Shown here: piece by piece, positions 1-8,015 of the stretch
Layout of the letters: each line of letters starts with the position of its first letter
Position numbering within the stretch: position 1 is the stretch's first letter
DNA from: JBDKGH01 sp039798265
GTDB lineage: Bacteria > Bacteroidota > Bacteroidia > Flavobacteriales_D > Sanyastnellaceae
Assembly: GCA_039798265.1 (NCBI GenBank)
Contig: JBDKGH010000057.1
Location: 6,155 to 70,154 of the forward strand
Length of the DNA: 64,000 nt
Reading direction: 5' to 3'
Position numbers and translations under genes: made by a program
Notes under the pieces: model-generated
What the model was told of the DNA's origin: nothing
Seen by the model: the letters and a program-made list of their open reading frames with translations, nothing else
The model's database searches: none

Positions 1-1339
1 CATCTTTCCAATAGTAGTAATCGCCTGGTTTATTTACCACCTCACCGTTTGCATTGAATACGGTGTCAGTATGGTAAACAGGATAGTAAGGAAGTGCATT
101 AGACATGGCATCGCCCAATCCACCGCTCCATGCAGCATCTACACGGTTGTTGATACCGCGCGTGCCCGAAAGGGAAAGGTTAATCTTTAATTTTTTACCT
201 ATTTTGAATTCAGGATTTACACGCGCAGAAAGACGTTTGTAACTATTACCCAATAGGAAACTTTCGTTGTTGTCATAACCTACAGAGAAGTAAACATTGG
301 CTTTATCGCCACCATAACGCGCACCGAAGTTCACGCCTGTTTTTACGCCTTGTCCAACAGTTTGATCTACCCAGTCGGTATCTGTTTTCATCGCCTTTTT
401 GTAGGCAGCTTCACGGGTAGCGGCATCATCAGTGGCAATGGTCATGTTGGGCAACCATACATAACCTGTTCCACCATCATTTTCCCACGCCTCTTGACGA
501 ATACGAAGGTATTGTTCGGTATTCAACATGTTGGGCATAGAAGCAGGAGTAGAAAGACCGGTGTTTGCTGAGAAGTCAAATTTCCATCCTTTTTCTTTGG
601 CGCGTTTGGTGGTTACAATGATTACACCGTTAGCTGCACGTGAACCGTATTCACCAGCTGCGGCAGCATCACTGCGCACTTCAATGCTTTCAATATCGTT
701 AGGGTTGATAGAAGCCAATGGGTTGTTGTTCAATGCACCACTATTTCCGCGAAGGAAATAGTCTTGTGTCATCGGAATACCATCGATAATATAAAGTGGG
801 TCACCACCCGCTGAGATGGAACTAATACCGCGAATACGCAGTACCGAACCAGCGCCAGCAATACCACTCGACTGGGCCACTTGCAATCCAGCAGCCTGAC
901 CTTGCAATGCCGATTCGAATGAAGGCGTGCGAATGCCCGCAATGTCTTTACCGTTAATCTTCGCCACCGATCCAGTATTCGGACGATTGCGTTCTACACC
1001 ATAACCTACAATTTCGATATTGTCTAAGGTTACTTCATCGGGCATCATGCCCATGTTGATTTCAAGATTTTGTCCTGCCGAAAGATTGACAGTCTTGTAC
1101 ATTTTCGTGTAGCCGGTAAATGCAAACTCTACTTCGTGTTTACCGACTGGAAGATCTAAGCGGTATTTACCGTCTAGGTCAGTCGCTACACCTTTGCCGA
1201 GTGTTTTAACGGATACCACCACCCCAAGAAAGGGCTGTTTGTTCTCATCTGTTACCACACCACTGATCGATTGAGCAAAGCTCGTAGATGCGGTGAGCAG
1301 TAAGAACAGGAGTAGAAGGAATGAGTAATTTCTTCTCAT
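1..1339 (-). CDS. SusC/RagA-family TonB-linked outer membrane protein, C-terminus cut by window edge
   Basis: The minus-strand reading frame opens with ATG at 1339 and runs off the left edge, so about 446 N-terminal residues are present. A signal peptide (MRRNYSFLLLLFLLL, cut after SFAQ) is followed by a carboxypeptidase-regulatory-like beta domain (SISGVVTDENKQPFLGV) and a TonB plug domain. The plug carries the RagA hallmarks LRIRGISSISAGGDPLYIID and VRSDAAAAGEYGSRAANG; the start of the beta barrel follows. Such proteins import oligosaccharides or other large ligands across the outer membrane with a SusD lipoprotein partner. The partner, if present, would lie to the left, outside the window. 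A secreted amylase lies upstream on the same strand, so a glycan-related ligand is possible but unproven. Confidence 0.93.
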   Translation of the reverse strand, partial: MRRNYSFLLLLFLLLTASTSFAQSISGVVTDENKQPFLGVVVSVKTLGKGVATDLDGKYRLDLPVGKHEVEFAFTGYTKMYKTVNLSAGQNLEINMGMMPDEVTLDNIEIVGYGVERNRPNTGSVAKINGKDIAGIRTPSFESALQGQAAGLQVAQSSGIAGAGSVLRIRGISSISAGGDPLYIIDGIPMTQDYFLRGNSGALNNNPLASINPNDIESIEVRSDAAAAGEYGSRAANGVIIVTTKRAKEKGWKFDFSANTGLSTPASMPNMLNTEQYLRIRQEAWENDGGTGYVWLPNMTIATDDAATREAAYKKAMKTDTDWVDQTVGQGVKTGVNFGARYGGDKANVYFSVGYDNNESFLLGNSYKRLSARVNPEFKIGKKLKINLSLSGTRGINNRVDAAWSGGLGDAMSNALPYYPVYHTDTVFNANGEVVNKPGDYYYWKD

Positions 1340-1381
1340 GTTTGGTTAAGGTATTGGATTGGTTTTGGCTATAAAACAGGT

Positions 1382-1389
1382 CAAACTTA
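1382..1389 (-). promoter_or_regulatory. Candidate -7 promoter box for the SusC-like gene
   Basis: On the minus strand this reads TAAGTTTG, a match to the Bacteroidota -7 consensus TAnnTTTG, 42 bases upstream of the ATG at 1339. No clear -33 TTTG is seen at the usual distance, so this is a motif match only. Confidence 0.4.
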
Positions 1390-1473
1390 ACGTTTTTTTC
1401 GTAAACGTGTTATTTGTACACTAAGTCTTTTTTAAAAAAAATACCACAAACTTTTTAACGGTCGTTTGGCCCC

Positions 1474-1500
1474 TCTCAATCCCAATCCCAATCCCAACCC
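1474..1500. repeat. CCCAAT short tandem repeat
   Basis: About three to four copies of CCCAAT sit directly before the first REP-like element. This is simple sequence with no coding support. Confidence 0.6.
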
Positions 1501-1542
1501 ACGTCTCCACCCCCGACCTACGCTGCGCTTCAGTCGGGGTAA
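1501..1542 (-). repeat. REP-like hairpin repeat, copy 1
   Basis: On the minus strand this reads TTACCCCGACTGAAGCGCAG followed by CGTAGGTCGGGG and GGTGGAGACG. It is a near-identical inverted partner of the element at 1683-1726 and related to the one at 23239-23282. CCCCGA and TCGGGG can form a stem. All three copies are intergenic, as expected for a dispersed REP/BIME-like element. Confidence 0.65.
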
Positions 1543-1551
1543 GACATAGTT

Positions 1552-1592
1552 TTCTCATTCTCATTCTCATTCTGTTTCCCATTCTCATTCTG
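1552..1592. repeat. CTCATT short tandem repeat
   Basis: Repeated CTCATT/CTCATTC units, with two interruptions, form a pyrimidine-rich low-complexity tract between the two REP-like copies. No gene is visible here. The whole gap from 1340 to 1783 holds only promoter, repeats and terminator. Confidence 0.6.
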
Positions 1593-1621
1593 TTTTCCAC
1601 TCCCCACTTCTCGTGCACTCT

Positions 1622-1655
1622 AGATAAAAAAAAAGGACCTCCATAGGAGGTCCTT
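1622..1655 (-). terminator. Rho-independent terminator, minus strand
   Basis: GGACCTCC (1635-1642) and GGAGGTCC (1646-1653) form a perfect 8-bp stem with loop ATA. On the minus strand a run of T follows down to about 1625. It lies about 130 bases beyond the stop of the amylase gene, with a REP-like element in between. Confidence 0.8.
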
Positions 1656-1682
1656 CATTGTGATGTAAAATCGTGATTCATA

Positions 1683-1726
1683 TTACCCCGACTGAAGCGC
1701 AGCGCAGGTCGGGGGTGGAGATGAAG
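1683..1726 (+). repeat. REP-like hairpin repeat, copy 2
   Basis: TTACCCCGACTGAAGCGCAG continues into CGCAGGTCGGGGGTGGAGA. CCCCGA/TCGGGG plus CTG/CAG can pair with a one-base bulge. It is inverted relative to copy 1 at 1501-1542 and parallel to copy 3 at 23239-23282. It sits between the amylase stop codon and its terminator. Confidence 0.65.
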
Positions 1727-1783
1727 GCCCGACGTCAGCGCAGTCCGGCGCTAGATACGCTGGCCTCATGCTGGCGACAATGA

Positions 1784-4621
1784 CTATCTACTCAACATGA
1801 CCAGTGTAGTCAATACAGTATTGGGCTGCTGAACGCGCACCAAGTATTCTCCGTTCTGTAATCCTTTTGATGCGAGATCAATTTGTACCTGCTGAATACC
1901 AGTTCCCAAATTAACGGTAGCGATATCAGCTACTTTACGGCCAGTCAAGTCAAATAACTCTACTTGAACTTTTCCGGCTTGAGTCATCTCAAAGTTTACA
2001 GTCAAACGATCTTGTGTAGGATTAGGATATGCCATAATGCTTGCTCCTGCAAACTGCATAACCTCTTCTATGCTCGTACTCAAATCGGGCGCTGGAAGCT
2101 GAACATCCGTGTAAATGTGATATTCTCCTGGAGTATAGGCAAAGGCGTTATTCAAATCAGTCACTTGGAAGGAAGTGCCGGTGTAGTAATCATACCAAGT
2201 TCCAGTATGTGAAAATCCCGGAACCATATTAATTCCAACTACATTGAAGTTGCCTACTATCACAGCATCCATGGTGCTACCATCCAAGGTCATTCGTTTT
2301 CCAAATCCACCGAGGTCAGTAGTGTAGTTGGTAGTAGAAAAGGTTTGGTAGTCGCGCTTGAGTTTGTTCAATGCAGAAACGACTTTGTACACTCTTAGTC
2401 GGGCTTGTGCTTCAAAATAATCCCAACGAACAGGCTTCGCAGCGGTGCGACAGTCGGGCGATATAGTTACGCCATCTGAACAGGTGTTGATAGAATAGTC
2501 ATATCCTAATTCACCAAATTGCCAAATCATGTGTGGCCCAGGAATAGGAATAAGCAGGTTGTGTGCAAGCTCTTGACGGGCTAAGGCAGTATTCAAATTT
2601 TGAACATCATAAGAACCATTGCTGTTACCGAAGTTGAGGTTTTTGTACATCAATCGTTCTTCGTCGTGGCTTTCTCCATAAGAAATCAAATGGGGTTGCG
2701 ACCATCCACGTGCTTGATAACTAGCCCAAGTCAAATCGCTGCTATATCCCATGCTCGCTTCTTCGTATTGGGTCGTCATTTTTCCCCAAGGCATCATACC
2801 TGTGTTAGCAAGTACGGTTTCTTCTGGGTTGTCAGAGAGGTGCTCTAATATGCAGTAAGAACCAGGTTCTGTGGTTTGCATGTGTGAGTAGTAGTCATTC
2901 CAAATGGCTACGCGACTGGCGTCATAGGCATTCCATGCACCAATGTTGCCCAAGGTATTGTTTTGTGTAAATCCTTTCGACAAGTCGAAACGGTAACCGT
3001 CAATGTGATATTCATCCATCCAGTGACTGATCACGCGTTTTGTGAAAGCGCGAGTACGAGCACTTTCGTGGTTCATGTCATAACCAACATTAAAATCATG
3101 CTTCGGAGTGGGGTTAAACCAAGGGTTTTCAGCCGTCGTCTGTCCATACTGGCCTGCATTGGGATCAAAATACATGCGGACCATCGGGCTTTGTCCAAAA
3201 CTATGATTAAGGGCAATGTCCAATACCACGGCTATTCCGCGGTTGTGACATTCGTTCACCAACTCTTTTAGCTTGTCTGCTGGCCCGTACATTTTATCTG
3301 GAGCGAAATAGAAAGAGGGATTGTATCCCCAACTGTCATTTCCTTCAAATTCATTCACTGGCATCAACTGTAAAACCGTAATACCCAAATTTTCAATGTA
3401 GTCCAAGCGATCTATAATGGCTTGGTAAGAACGTTCTTCGGTGAAGTCGCGCACCAAGCATTCATACACCACAATCTTATTTTTTGCTGGACGCGTAAAT
3501 CCGCCATCTGTCCAACTGAAATTCGGTTGATTGATTTGGAATACACCCACTGGTTCGGTGGTTAGTCCTACCGGATATCCGGTCATGTTCGGATAATTCG
3601 CTTCGGGTATCCACTGATCATTCCAAGGATCAAGTACCTTCTCGGTGTAAGGATCGGCTATGCGCATGCCTTCTTGATCAATATAGTACTGAAAACGATA
3701 TTCCACCGATGGATCGAGGTTCGGGATTTCAATCCAATAAGTAGCTCCATCTGGCGTACGATTCATCAAATAGTCAAGATCCAATTGCCAGTTGTTGAAA
3801 TCACCAATAACAAAAACAAAATCTTTGTTCGGTGCATACAGCTGCAAGCGAACGGTATTCGCGCCTACATAGTTAATACCATCAATGGTTCCGGATGGTG
3901 AGGCCACCACGTTAGGTGTGGGTAAAATGATAATAGTAGCCGTATCGGTGATGGTTTCAGTGCCGTTATTGGCTACCAATTCCAACACATATTCTCCCGA
4001 TGCACTTTCTTGAAAATTATATTGCAATGAAGTAGAAGCGCTCGCGCTGCTTACTTCTGTGCCATTAACCAAAAGGCTTAAATCAGCTGCTTCAGAGGCT
4101 TGTGCTGATATAGAAACCAATTGCCCTGAATTGACAATTTGACTTTCCAGGTTAGGGCTAACGAAGGCTGCGTTAAATCCTGAATCATACAATTCGAGAT
4201 AAATGTCGGTGCCATCCGCATTGCGTCCTACTAAAGTACCATTGCTGTTGCGAAACACAAAGGTGAGGCGCGTAGGTATTTCTCCGTTGTTCAATCCATA
4301 AAAGGTAGAAGGATTGATCGTAATGCGATGGGTATTTTGAGCAATGCTCACAGGTGTCATAGCCACGTTAGGGTCTGAGGTACCCCAGTTGCCTTGCACG
4401 TGCTGCCAATCGTTGAGATTGGAACTATTCTGCGTGATACAACCCGTATGAGCAAAGAGTGGAAACACGCCCGCCAATTCACCATTTCCTAAGTCGGCAT
4501 CATAAAAAATAGTGATGTCGTCATACATAGTAGGAAAGGGGGGGTCAGTCGTTAAAATCTGTGACTGAACAGGGATGTAAAGCGCGAGTAGGGTTGAAAA
4601 TAAGAGGAGTTTTGTCTTCAT
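1784..4621 (-). CDS. Secreted GH13 alpha-amylase with type IX secretion C-terminal domain
   Basis: Extracellular starch or alpha-glucan hydrolase of glycoside hydrolase family 13, about 945 residues. I start at the ATG at 4621 because MKTKLLLFSTLLALYIP is a good signal peptide; an upstream in-frame start would bury it. N-terminal Ig-like and E-set/CBM48-like beta domains (containing FVIGDFNNWQ) precede the catalytic barrel. All three acids are visible: nucleophile Asp546 in DGYRFDL, acid/base Glu593 in ILEHL, and Asp653 in SHDEER. The last ~75 residues (YPNPTQDRLTVNF onward) are a type A T9SS sorting domain, so the enzyme is exported and probably surface-anchored. It stands alone on the minus strand upstream of the SusC-like receptor. 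The exact substrate is not decided by sequence. Confidence 0.93.
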   Translation of the reverse strand: MKTKLLLFSTLLALYIPVQSQILTTDPPFPTMYDDITIFYDADLGNGELAGVFPLFAHTGCITQNSSNLNDWQHVQGNWGTSDPNVAMTPVSIAQNTHRITINPSTFYGLNNGEIPTRLTFVFRNSNGTLVGRNADGTDIYLELYDSGFNAAFVSPNLESQIVNSGQLVSISAQASEAADLSLLVNGTEVSSASASTSLQYNFQESASGEYVLELVANNGTETITDTATIIILPTPNVVASPSGTIDGINYVGANTVRLQLYAPNKDFVFVIGDFNNWQLDLDYLMNRTPDGATYWIEIPNLDPSVEYRFQYYIDQEGMRIADPYTEKVLDPWNDQWIPEANYPNMTGYPVGLTTEPVGVFQINQPNFSWTDGGFTRPAKNKIVVYECLVRDFTEERSYQAIIDRLDYIENLGITVLQLMPVNEFEGNDSWGYNPSFYFAPDKMYGPADKLKELVNECHNRGIAVVLDIALNHSFGQSPMVRMYFDPNAGQYGQTTAENPWFNPTPKHDFNVGYDMNHESARTRAFTKRVISHWMDEYHIDGYRFDLSKGFTQNNTLGNIGAWNAYDASRVAIWNDYYSHMQTTEPGSYCILEHLSDNPEETVLANTGMMPWGKMTTQYEEASMGYSSDLTWASYQARGWSQPHLISYGESHDEERLMYKNLNFGNSNGSYDVQNLNTALARQELAHNLLIPIPGPHMIWQFGELGYDYSINTCSDGVTISPDCRTAAKPVRWDYFEAQARLRVYKVVSALNKLKRDYQTFSTTNYTTDLGGFGKRMTLDGSTMDAVIVGNFNVVGINMVPGFSHTGTWYDYYTGTSFQVTDLNNAFAYTPGEYHIYTDVQLPAPDLSTSIEEVMQFAGASIMAYPNPTQDRLTVNFEMTQAGKVQVELFDLTGRKVADIATVNLGTGIQQVQIDLASKGLQNGEYLVRVQQPNTVLTTLVMLSR

Positions 4622-4641
4622 TCGATAGGGTTGAATCTGGC

Positions 4642-4649
4642 CAAATATA
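4642..4649 (-). promoter_or_regulatory. Candidate -7 promoter box for the amylase gene
   Basis: The minus strand reads TATATTTG, a full TAnnTTTG match, 20 bases upstream of the ATG at 4621. Confidence 0.5.
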
Positions 4650-4815
4650 GGAAAGTGTGTATTGTACACCAACTATTATTGGTTTCCATCTGTTAAATTA
4701 CAAATGCAGCTCTTTACACCCTGCTTCACAACATTTTTCTTTTCGTTAAAAATCTTTTTTTTATTTCTCACGAAAAGAGGTTTGCTTTGCACAACCCCTT
4801 CAAATTATTACCGAT

Positions 4816-5694
4816 ATGATCTTATTAGACGGTGTTCGCATTTCCAATGAAATAAAAGCTGAGCTAAAAGAAAAAGTAGCGCAGCATGTTGCTGAGGGGA
4901 ATCGAGCGCCGCATCTGGCCGCCGTTTTAGTAGGGGAAAATGGAGCCAGTCTAACGTATGTTTCCGCTAAAGTGAAAGCTTGCGAAGCGGTAGGTTTTTC
5001 TTCTACACTGGTTCAAAAGCCTTCTTCTATAACCGAAGCGGAATTGCTAGAAGTGATCGAAGGGTTGAATAACGATCCTGCTATCGATGGCTACATTGTT
5101 CAATTGCCACTGCCTGATCATATCAATGCCGAAAAAGTACTGTTAGCAGTAGATCCATCGAAGGATGTAGATGGTTTTCATCCCACCAACGTAGGGCGCA
5201 TGACCTTGAATTTGCCTTCTTATTTGCCTGCCACTCCTGCAGGGATTGTAGAACTGTTGCGTCGTTATGAAATTGAAACCTCTGGCAAGCACTGCGTTGT
5301 TATTGGTAGAAGTCATATTGTAGGTTTACCGATGGCAATCTTGATGCAGCGAAACGCCAGTCCTGGAAACTGCACCGTTACCATTACCCACAGCAGAACA
5401 ACCAACTTGGCAGATATATGCCGGAGTGCCGATATCATCATTGCTGCTTTGGGAAAACCGGAATTTTTGAAAGGGGATATGGTGAAAGAAGGCGCGGTGG
5501 TAGTAGATGTGGGAATTACTCGCGTAGCCGATTCTTCGAAAAAAAGTGGTTTCCGATTGGCGGGAGATGTTCATTTTGATGAGGTAGCTCCTAAATGCAG
5601 CTATATCACTCCAGTGCCAGGTGGGGTAGGCCCAATGACCATCGTATCCTTGATGATGAATACGCTGAATGCCAAAATCAATCGCCCTTTTTAG
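4816..5694 (+). CDS. folD: FolD, methylene-THF dehydrogenase / methenyl-THF cyclohydrolase
   Basis: Cytosolic bifunctional enzyme interconverting 5,10-methylene-, 5,10-methenyl- and 10-formyl-tetrahydrofolate, supplying one-carbon units for purines and fMet-tRNA. The 292-residue length is normal. Visible family motifs are the catalytic Tyr48-xxx-Lys52 (TYVSAK), DGYIVQLPLP, PSKDVDGFHP, the NADP-binding segment GRSHIVGLPMAILM, and PVPGGVGPMT near the C-terminus. It is a single-gene unit. The folate gene folP lies 0.8 kb away on the opposite strand, and fmt, which uses 10-formyl-THF, lies near 17-18 kb. Confidence 0.97.
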   Translation: MILLDGVRISNEIKAELKEKVAQHVAEGNRAPHLAAVLVGENGASLTYVSAKVKACEAVGFSSTLVQKPSSITEAELLEVIEGLNNDPAIDGYIVQLPLPDHINAEKVLLAVDPSKDVDGFHPTNVGRMTLNLPSYLPATPAGIVELLRRYEIETSGKHCVVIGRSHIVGLPMAILMQRNASPGNCTVTITHSRTTNLADICRSADIIIAALGKPEFLKGDMVKEGAVVVDVGITRVADSSKKSGFRLAGDVHFDEVAPKCSYITPVPGGVGPMTIVSLMMNTLNAKINRPF

Positions 5695-5962
5695 TCAACT
5701 CCTTCTTTTTCAGCGCCTCTATTTTCCCGTTCAGCCTTTTTGAAGTAGCCTCATCTGTACTTCTTTGATGGTGTGAAATCCCTTGTCCTTATTGGGTTTG
5801 TGGCGTTTAGTCTGGTTTAATGCGTTGATCTGTTGAGCGTTAATTCGGTTAGTTATTGAAACATGTTGATTTTGAGTAGGGTATAAACACTTGAAACCTG
5901 CAATTCATGCCTTCGCCTCTATGCAGGGTTAACGGAAATTTTAACCCAAAACAACGAGAGTC

Positions 5963-6055
5963 ATGTACGCAACCAAACTCCAGTTTACCACAGTAAAGAA
6001 GTACTTAATGTGGTCAGTAACTTTAGTCAGTATTTACTGCCTGCTTAAACAGTAG
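5963..6055 (+). CDS. Possible 30-residue micro-ORF
   Basis: ATG at 5963 opens a 30-codon frame (MYATKLQFTTVKKYLMWSVT...) ending in TAG at 6055. The peptide has two basic residues and then a short hydrophobic stretch, which could be membrane-seeking. It lies in the otherwise empty 584-base gap after folD. I recognise no family. It could equally be part of an untranslated leader for the small lipoprotein gene downstream. No gene-level support beyond the frame itself. Confidence 0.25.
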   Translation: MYATKLQFTTVKKYLMWSVTLVSIYCLLKQ

Positions 6056-6278
6056 ATAGCTGAAAGTAAATGGTCTCCCACCTCTTTTGAGCCATTCAAG
6101 TACTGATTGTGAGTAGAGTAAGATTCCAATCTTCAGGCATTTCTTCTATAATAGTTCTAGCCATTTTTCGTTACCTATGCAACCGCCTCGAAAAAAACTG
6201 CAATTTTTTTGAAACCAATTCAGTCGTGCTGCCGTTCAAATGATAAACCAACATGACTGACTTTAAACAAACAACCAC

Positions 6279-6434
6279 ATGAAAAATGCTCAAGACTGGT
6301 CACACGCAGTACTCCAACGTTTGATCATCGTATTTTTAGGATTGCTTACACTCGGTGTATTCATGCAATCTTGTGCGTCAACCTCTCACGCTAGCTGCGC
6401 TGCGTATGACAAGGTTGAGGTTCAGAAACATTAA
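6279..6434 (+). CDS. Small 51-residue single-TM or lipoprotein-like peptide
   Basis: ATG at 6279 begins a 51-residue peptide: a polar N-terminus, a hydrophobic segment (LIIVFLGLLTLGVF), then MQSCASTSHASCAAYD and a charged tail. The Cys after the hydrophobic stretch resembles a lipobox, although Met at -3 is unusual. Small Bacteroidota lipoproteins with a similar Cys-x-Ala-Tyr tail exist, as far as I recall. A good terminator follows at 6472, supporting a real transcription unit. The ATG overlaps the TGA of a 9-codon upstream frame starting at 6253 (ATGA overlap), so translational coupling is possible. Function unknown. Confidence 0.55.
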   Translation: MKNAQDWSHAVLQRLIIVFLGLLTLGVFMQSCASTSHASCAAYDKVEVQKH

Positions 6435-6471
6435 CCCATAGCATTACCGACCTATAAAAACAGGCTATATC

Positions 6472-6498
6472 GGCTAAACCGATTTAGCCTTTTTTTTT
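6472..6498 (+). terminator. Rho-independent terminator after the small lipoprotein-like gene
   Basis: GGCTAAA (6472-6478), loop CCGA, TTTAGCC (6483-6489), then nine T. The stem overlaps the last codons of folP on the other strand. Confidence 0.85.
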
Positions 6499-7328
6499 GC
6501 TTCTAAGAGTTGTTTTTGAATGGCGATCGCTTGTCGGGCTGGCTCTACATCATGCACCCGAAGAATAGCCGCTCCTCTTTCTAAGGCTGCCATGTGAACT
6601 GCCGTAGTTCCATAAATTACTTCTTCCGCAGATCTGTTAACGGCATTTTGAATCATTTTTTTTCGACTAACCCCCACAAGCAGAGGACATTGAAAAATAT
6701 GCAGTTGCTCCAATTCCTCGAGCAAGGTGTAGTTATGCTCCAAGGTTTTCCCAAAACCAAATCCAGGATCTATCCAAACATCGCCGATGCCCATTAATCT
6801 TAATTCATTGATTTTCTGAGAGATGAATTTGATGACTTCTTGTGTTACATGAGTATAGGTAGGCGCTTTTTGCATCGACTGTGGTTCGCCCTGCATATGC
6901 ATCAGCACATAAGGCAGTCCTAACTGCGCGGTTGTAGGCAATAGGGTTTCATCTATCTGGCCGGCAGATACGTCGTTTACCATCGAAATTCCAAAAGGTT
7001 GAACCGCCTTTACAACGGAGCCATAAAAGGTGTCAATGGATAACAAGGCATTCGGAAAGGCTTGATGGATAGCTTCTACCACCGGAACAACCCGATCAAT
7101 TTCTTCATTGGCTTCAATACGAGTTGCCCCAGGGCGAGTGCTTTGCCCACCTATGTCCAAGATATGAGCGCCTTGCTCCAGCATTTCGCCAGCGCGGTCA
7201 ACTGCTTGTTGACTTACTCTACTGTGCGCAAAAAATGAATCTGGCGTGGCGTTGATAATAGCCATAATCCAAGGTTCTTCTTGTGTAACCAGTCGACCGT
7301 TGAAGGAATGAGTGAAAGAAATTGTCAT
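6474..7328 (-). CDS. folP: FolP, dihydropteroate synthase
   Basis: Condenses 6-hydroxymethyl-dihydropterin diphosphate with p-aminobenzoate in folate synthesis; cytosolic. The TIM-barrel motifs are visible: IMAIINATPDSF at the pterin site, DIGGQSTRPGA, LSIDTF, NDVSAG, and WIDPGFGFGKT with VGVSRKK. I start at the ATG at 7328 (MTISFTHSFNG), giving 284 residues, normal for the family. The longer frame to 7397 would add a non-conserved basic stretch overlapping the divergent gene. The stop codon lies inside the terminator of the convergent small gene. It is divergent from the DUF1599 gene across 56 bases. Confidence 0.96.
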   Translation of the reverse strand: MTISFTHSFNGRLVTQEEPWIMAIINATPDSFFAHSRVSQQAVDRAGEMLEQGAHILDIGGQSTRPGATRIEANEEIDRVVPVVEAIHQAFPNALLSIDTFYGSVVKAVQPFGISMVNDVSAGQIDETLLPTTAQLGLPYVLMHMQGEPQSMQKAPTYTHVTQEVIKFISQKINELRLMGIGDVWIDPGFGFGKTLEHNYTLLEELEQLHIFQCPLLVGVSRKKMIQNAVNRSAEEVIYGTTAVHMAALERGAAILRVHDVEPARQAIAIQKQLLEAKKKAKSV

Positions 7329-7384
7329 AATTGGTGGTTTGGTGGCGCTTCGTGTGCAAATTTGCCTACAAATTTTTTTACCGA

Positions 7385-7927
7385 GTGCAAAAGACATCTT
7401 CTCAATTTGATTTGGTCGTTAATCACTGCCGCGAACTTTTTGTCAAAAAGACCAAAGACTACGGCACCGCTTGGCGCATCTTACGCATTAGTAGCTTAAC
7501 GGATCAAATCTTTATCAAAGCCAATCGCATTCGTACACTCGAAATGGTAGGCGAAAGTAAGGTAGGCGATGGCATAGAAGGTGAGTTTATCGGAATTCTC
7601 AATTATGCGGTTATGGGATTGATCCAACTGGAACTCCCTACTGATGAGACCATGGAACTTCCTGCTGAGAAAGCGGTTGATTTATACGACCAGCAAATCA
7701 AAATCACCAAAGACTTGATGATGAAAAAAAATCATGACTATGGCGAAGCGTGGAGAGATATGCGCGTATCCTCTTTCACCGATTTGATTTTGATGAAGCT
7801 GTTGCGCATCAAACAAATTGAAGACAATCAGGGAAAAACAATCGTGAGCGAGGGAATTGACAGCGGTTATCGCGATATCCTTAATTATGCTGTTTTTGCT
7901 TTGATAAAAATGGAAGAAGCGCGTTGA
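7385..7927 (+). CDS. DUF1599 family protein
   Basis: About 180 residues with an internal duplication: both halves carry the DUF1599 signature, KTKDYGTAWRILRISSLTDQ in the first and KNHDYGEAWRDMRVSSFTDL in the second, each followed by an RI...GE/GI...Y-x-DILNYAV-like stretch. I favour the GTG at 7385 (MQKTSSQFDLVV...), because family members begin just before the first repeat and the upstream residues look like translated promoter. Function unknown; the fold resembles all-alpha nucleotide-handling domains only by weak analogy. In many Bacteroidota it lies beside folP and a BT_3928-like gene, as here. Confidence 0.85.
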   Translation: MQKTSSQFDLVVNHCRELFVKKTKDYGTAWRILRISSLTDQIFIKANRIRTLEMVGESKVGDGIEGEFIGILNYAVMGLIQLELPTDETMELPAEKAVDLYDQQIKITKDLMMKKNHDYGEAWRDMRVSSFTDLILMKLLRIKQIEDNQGKTIVSEGIDSGYRDILNYAVFALIKMEEAR

Positions 7928-8015
7928 TTTGGTTAATGCGAGGTTAAACCTCTTGATGTGAAACAACTCCAGTGGCTTTTTTGCCGACTGATAATAAATA
8001 AAAAACAGAACCTTT

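Noticed and set aside
1440..1760. CRISPR array
   Set aside because: Repeats are inverted copies and microsatellites, not regular direct repeats with spacers.
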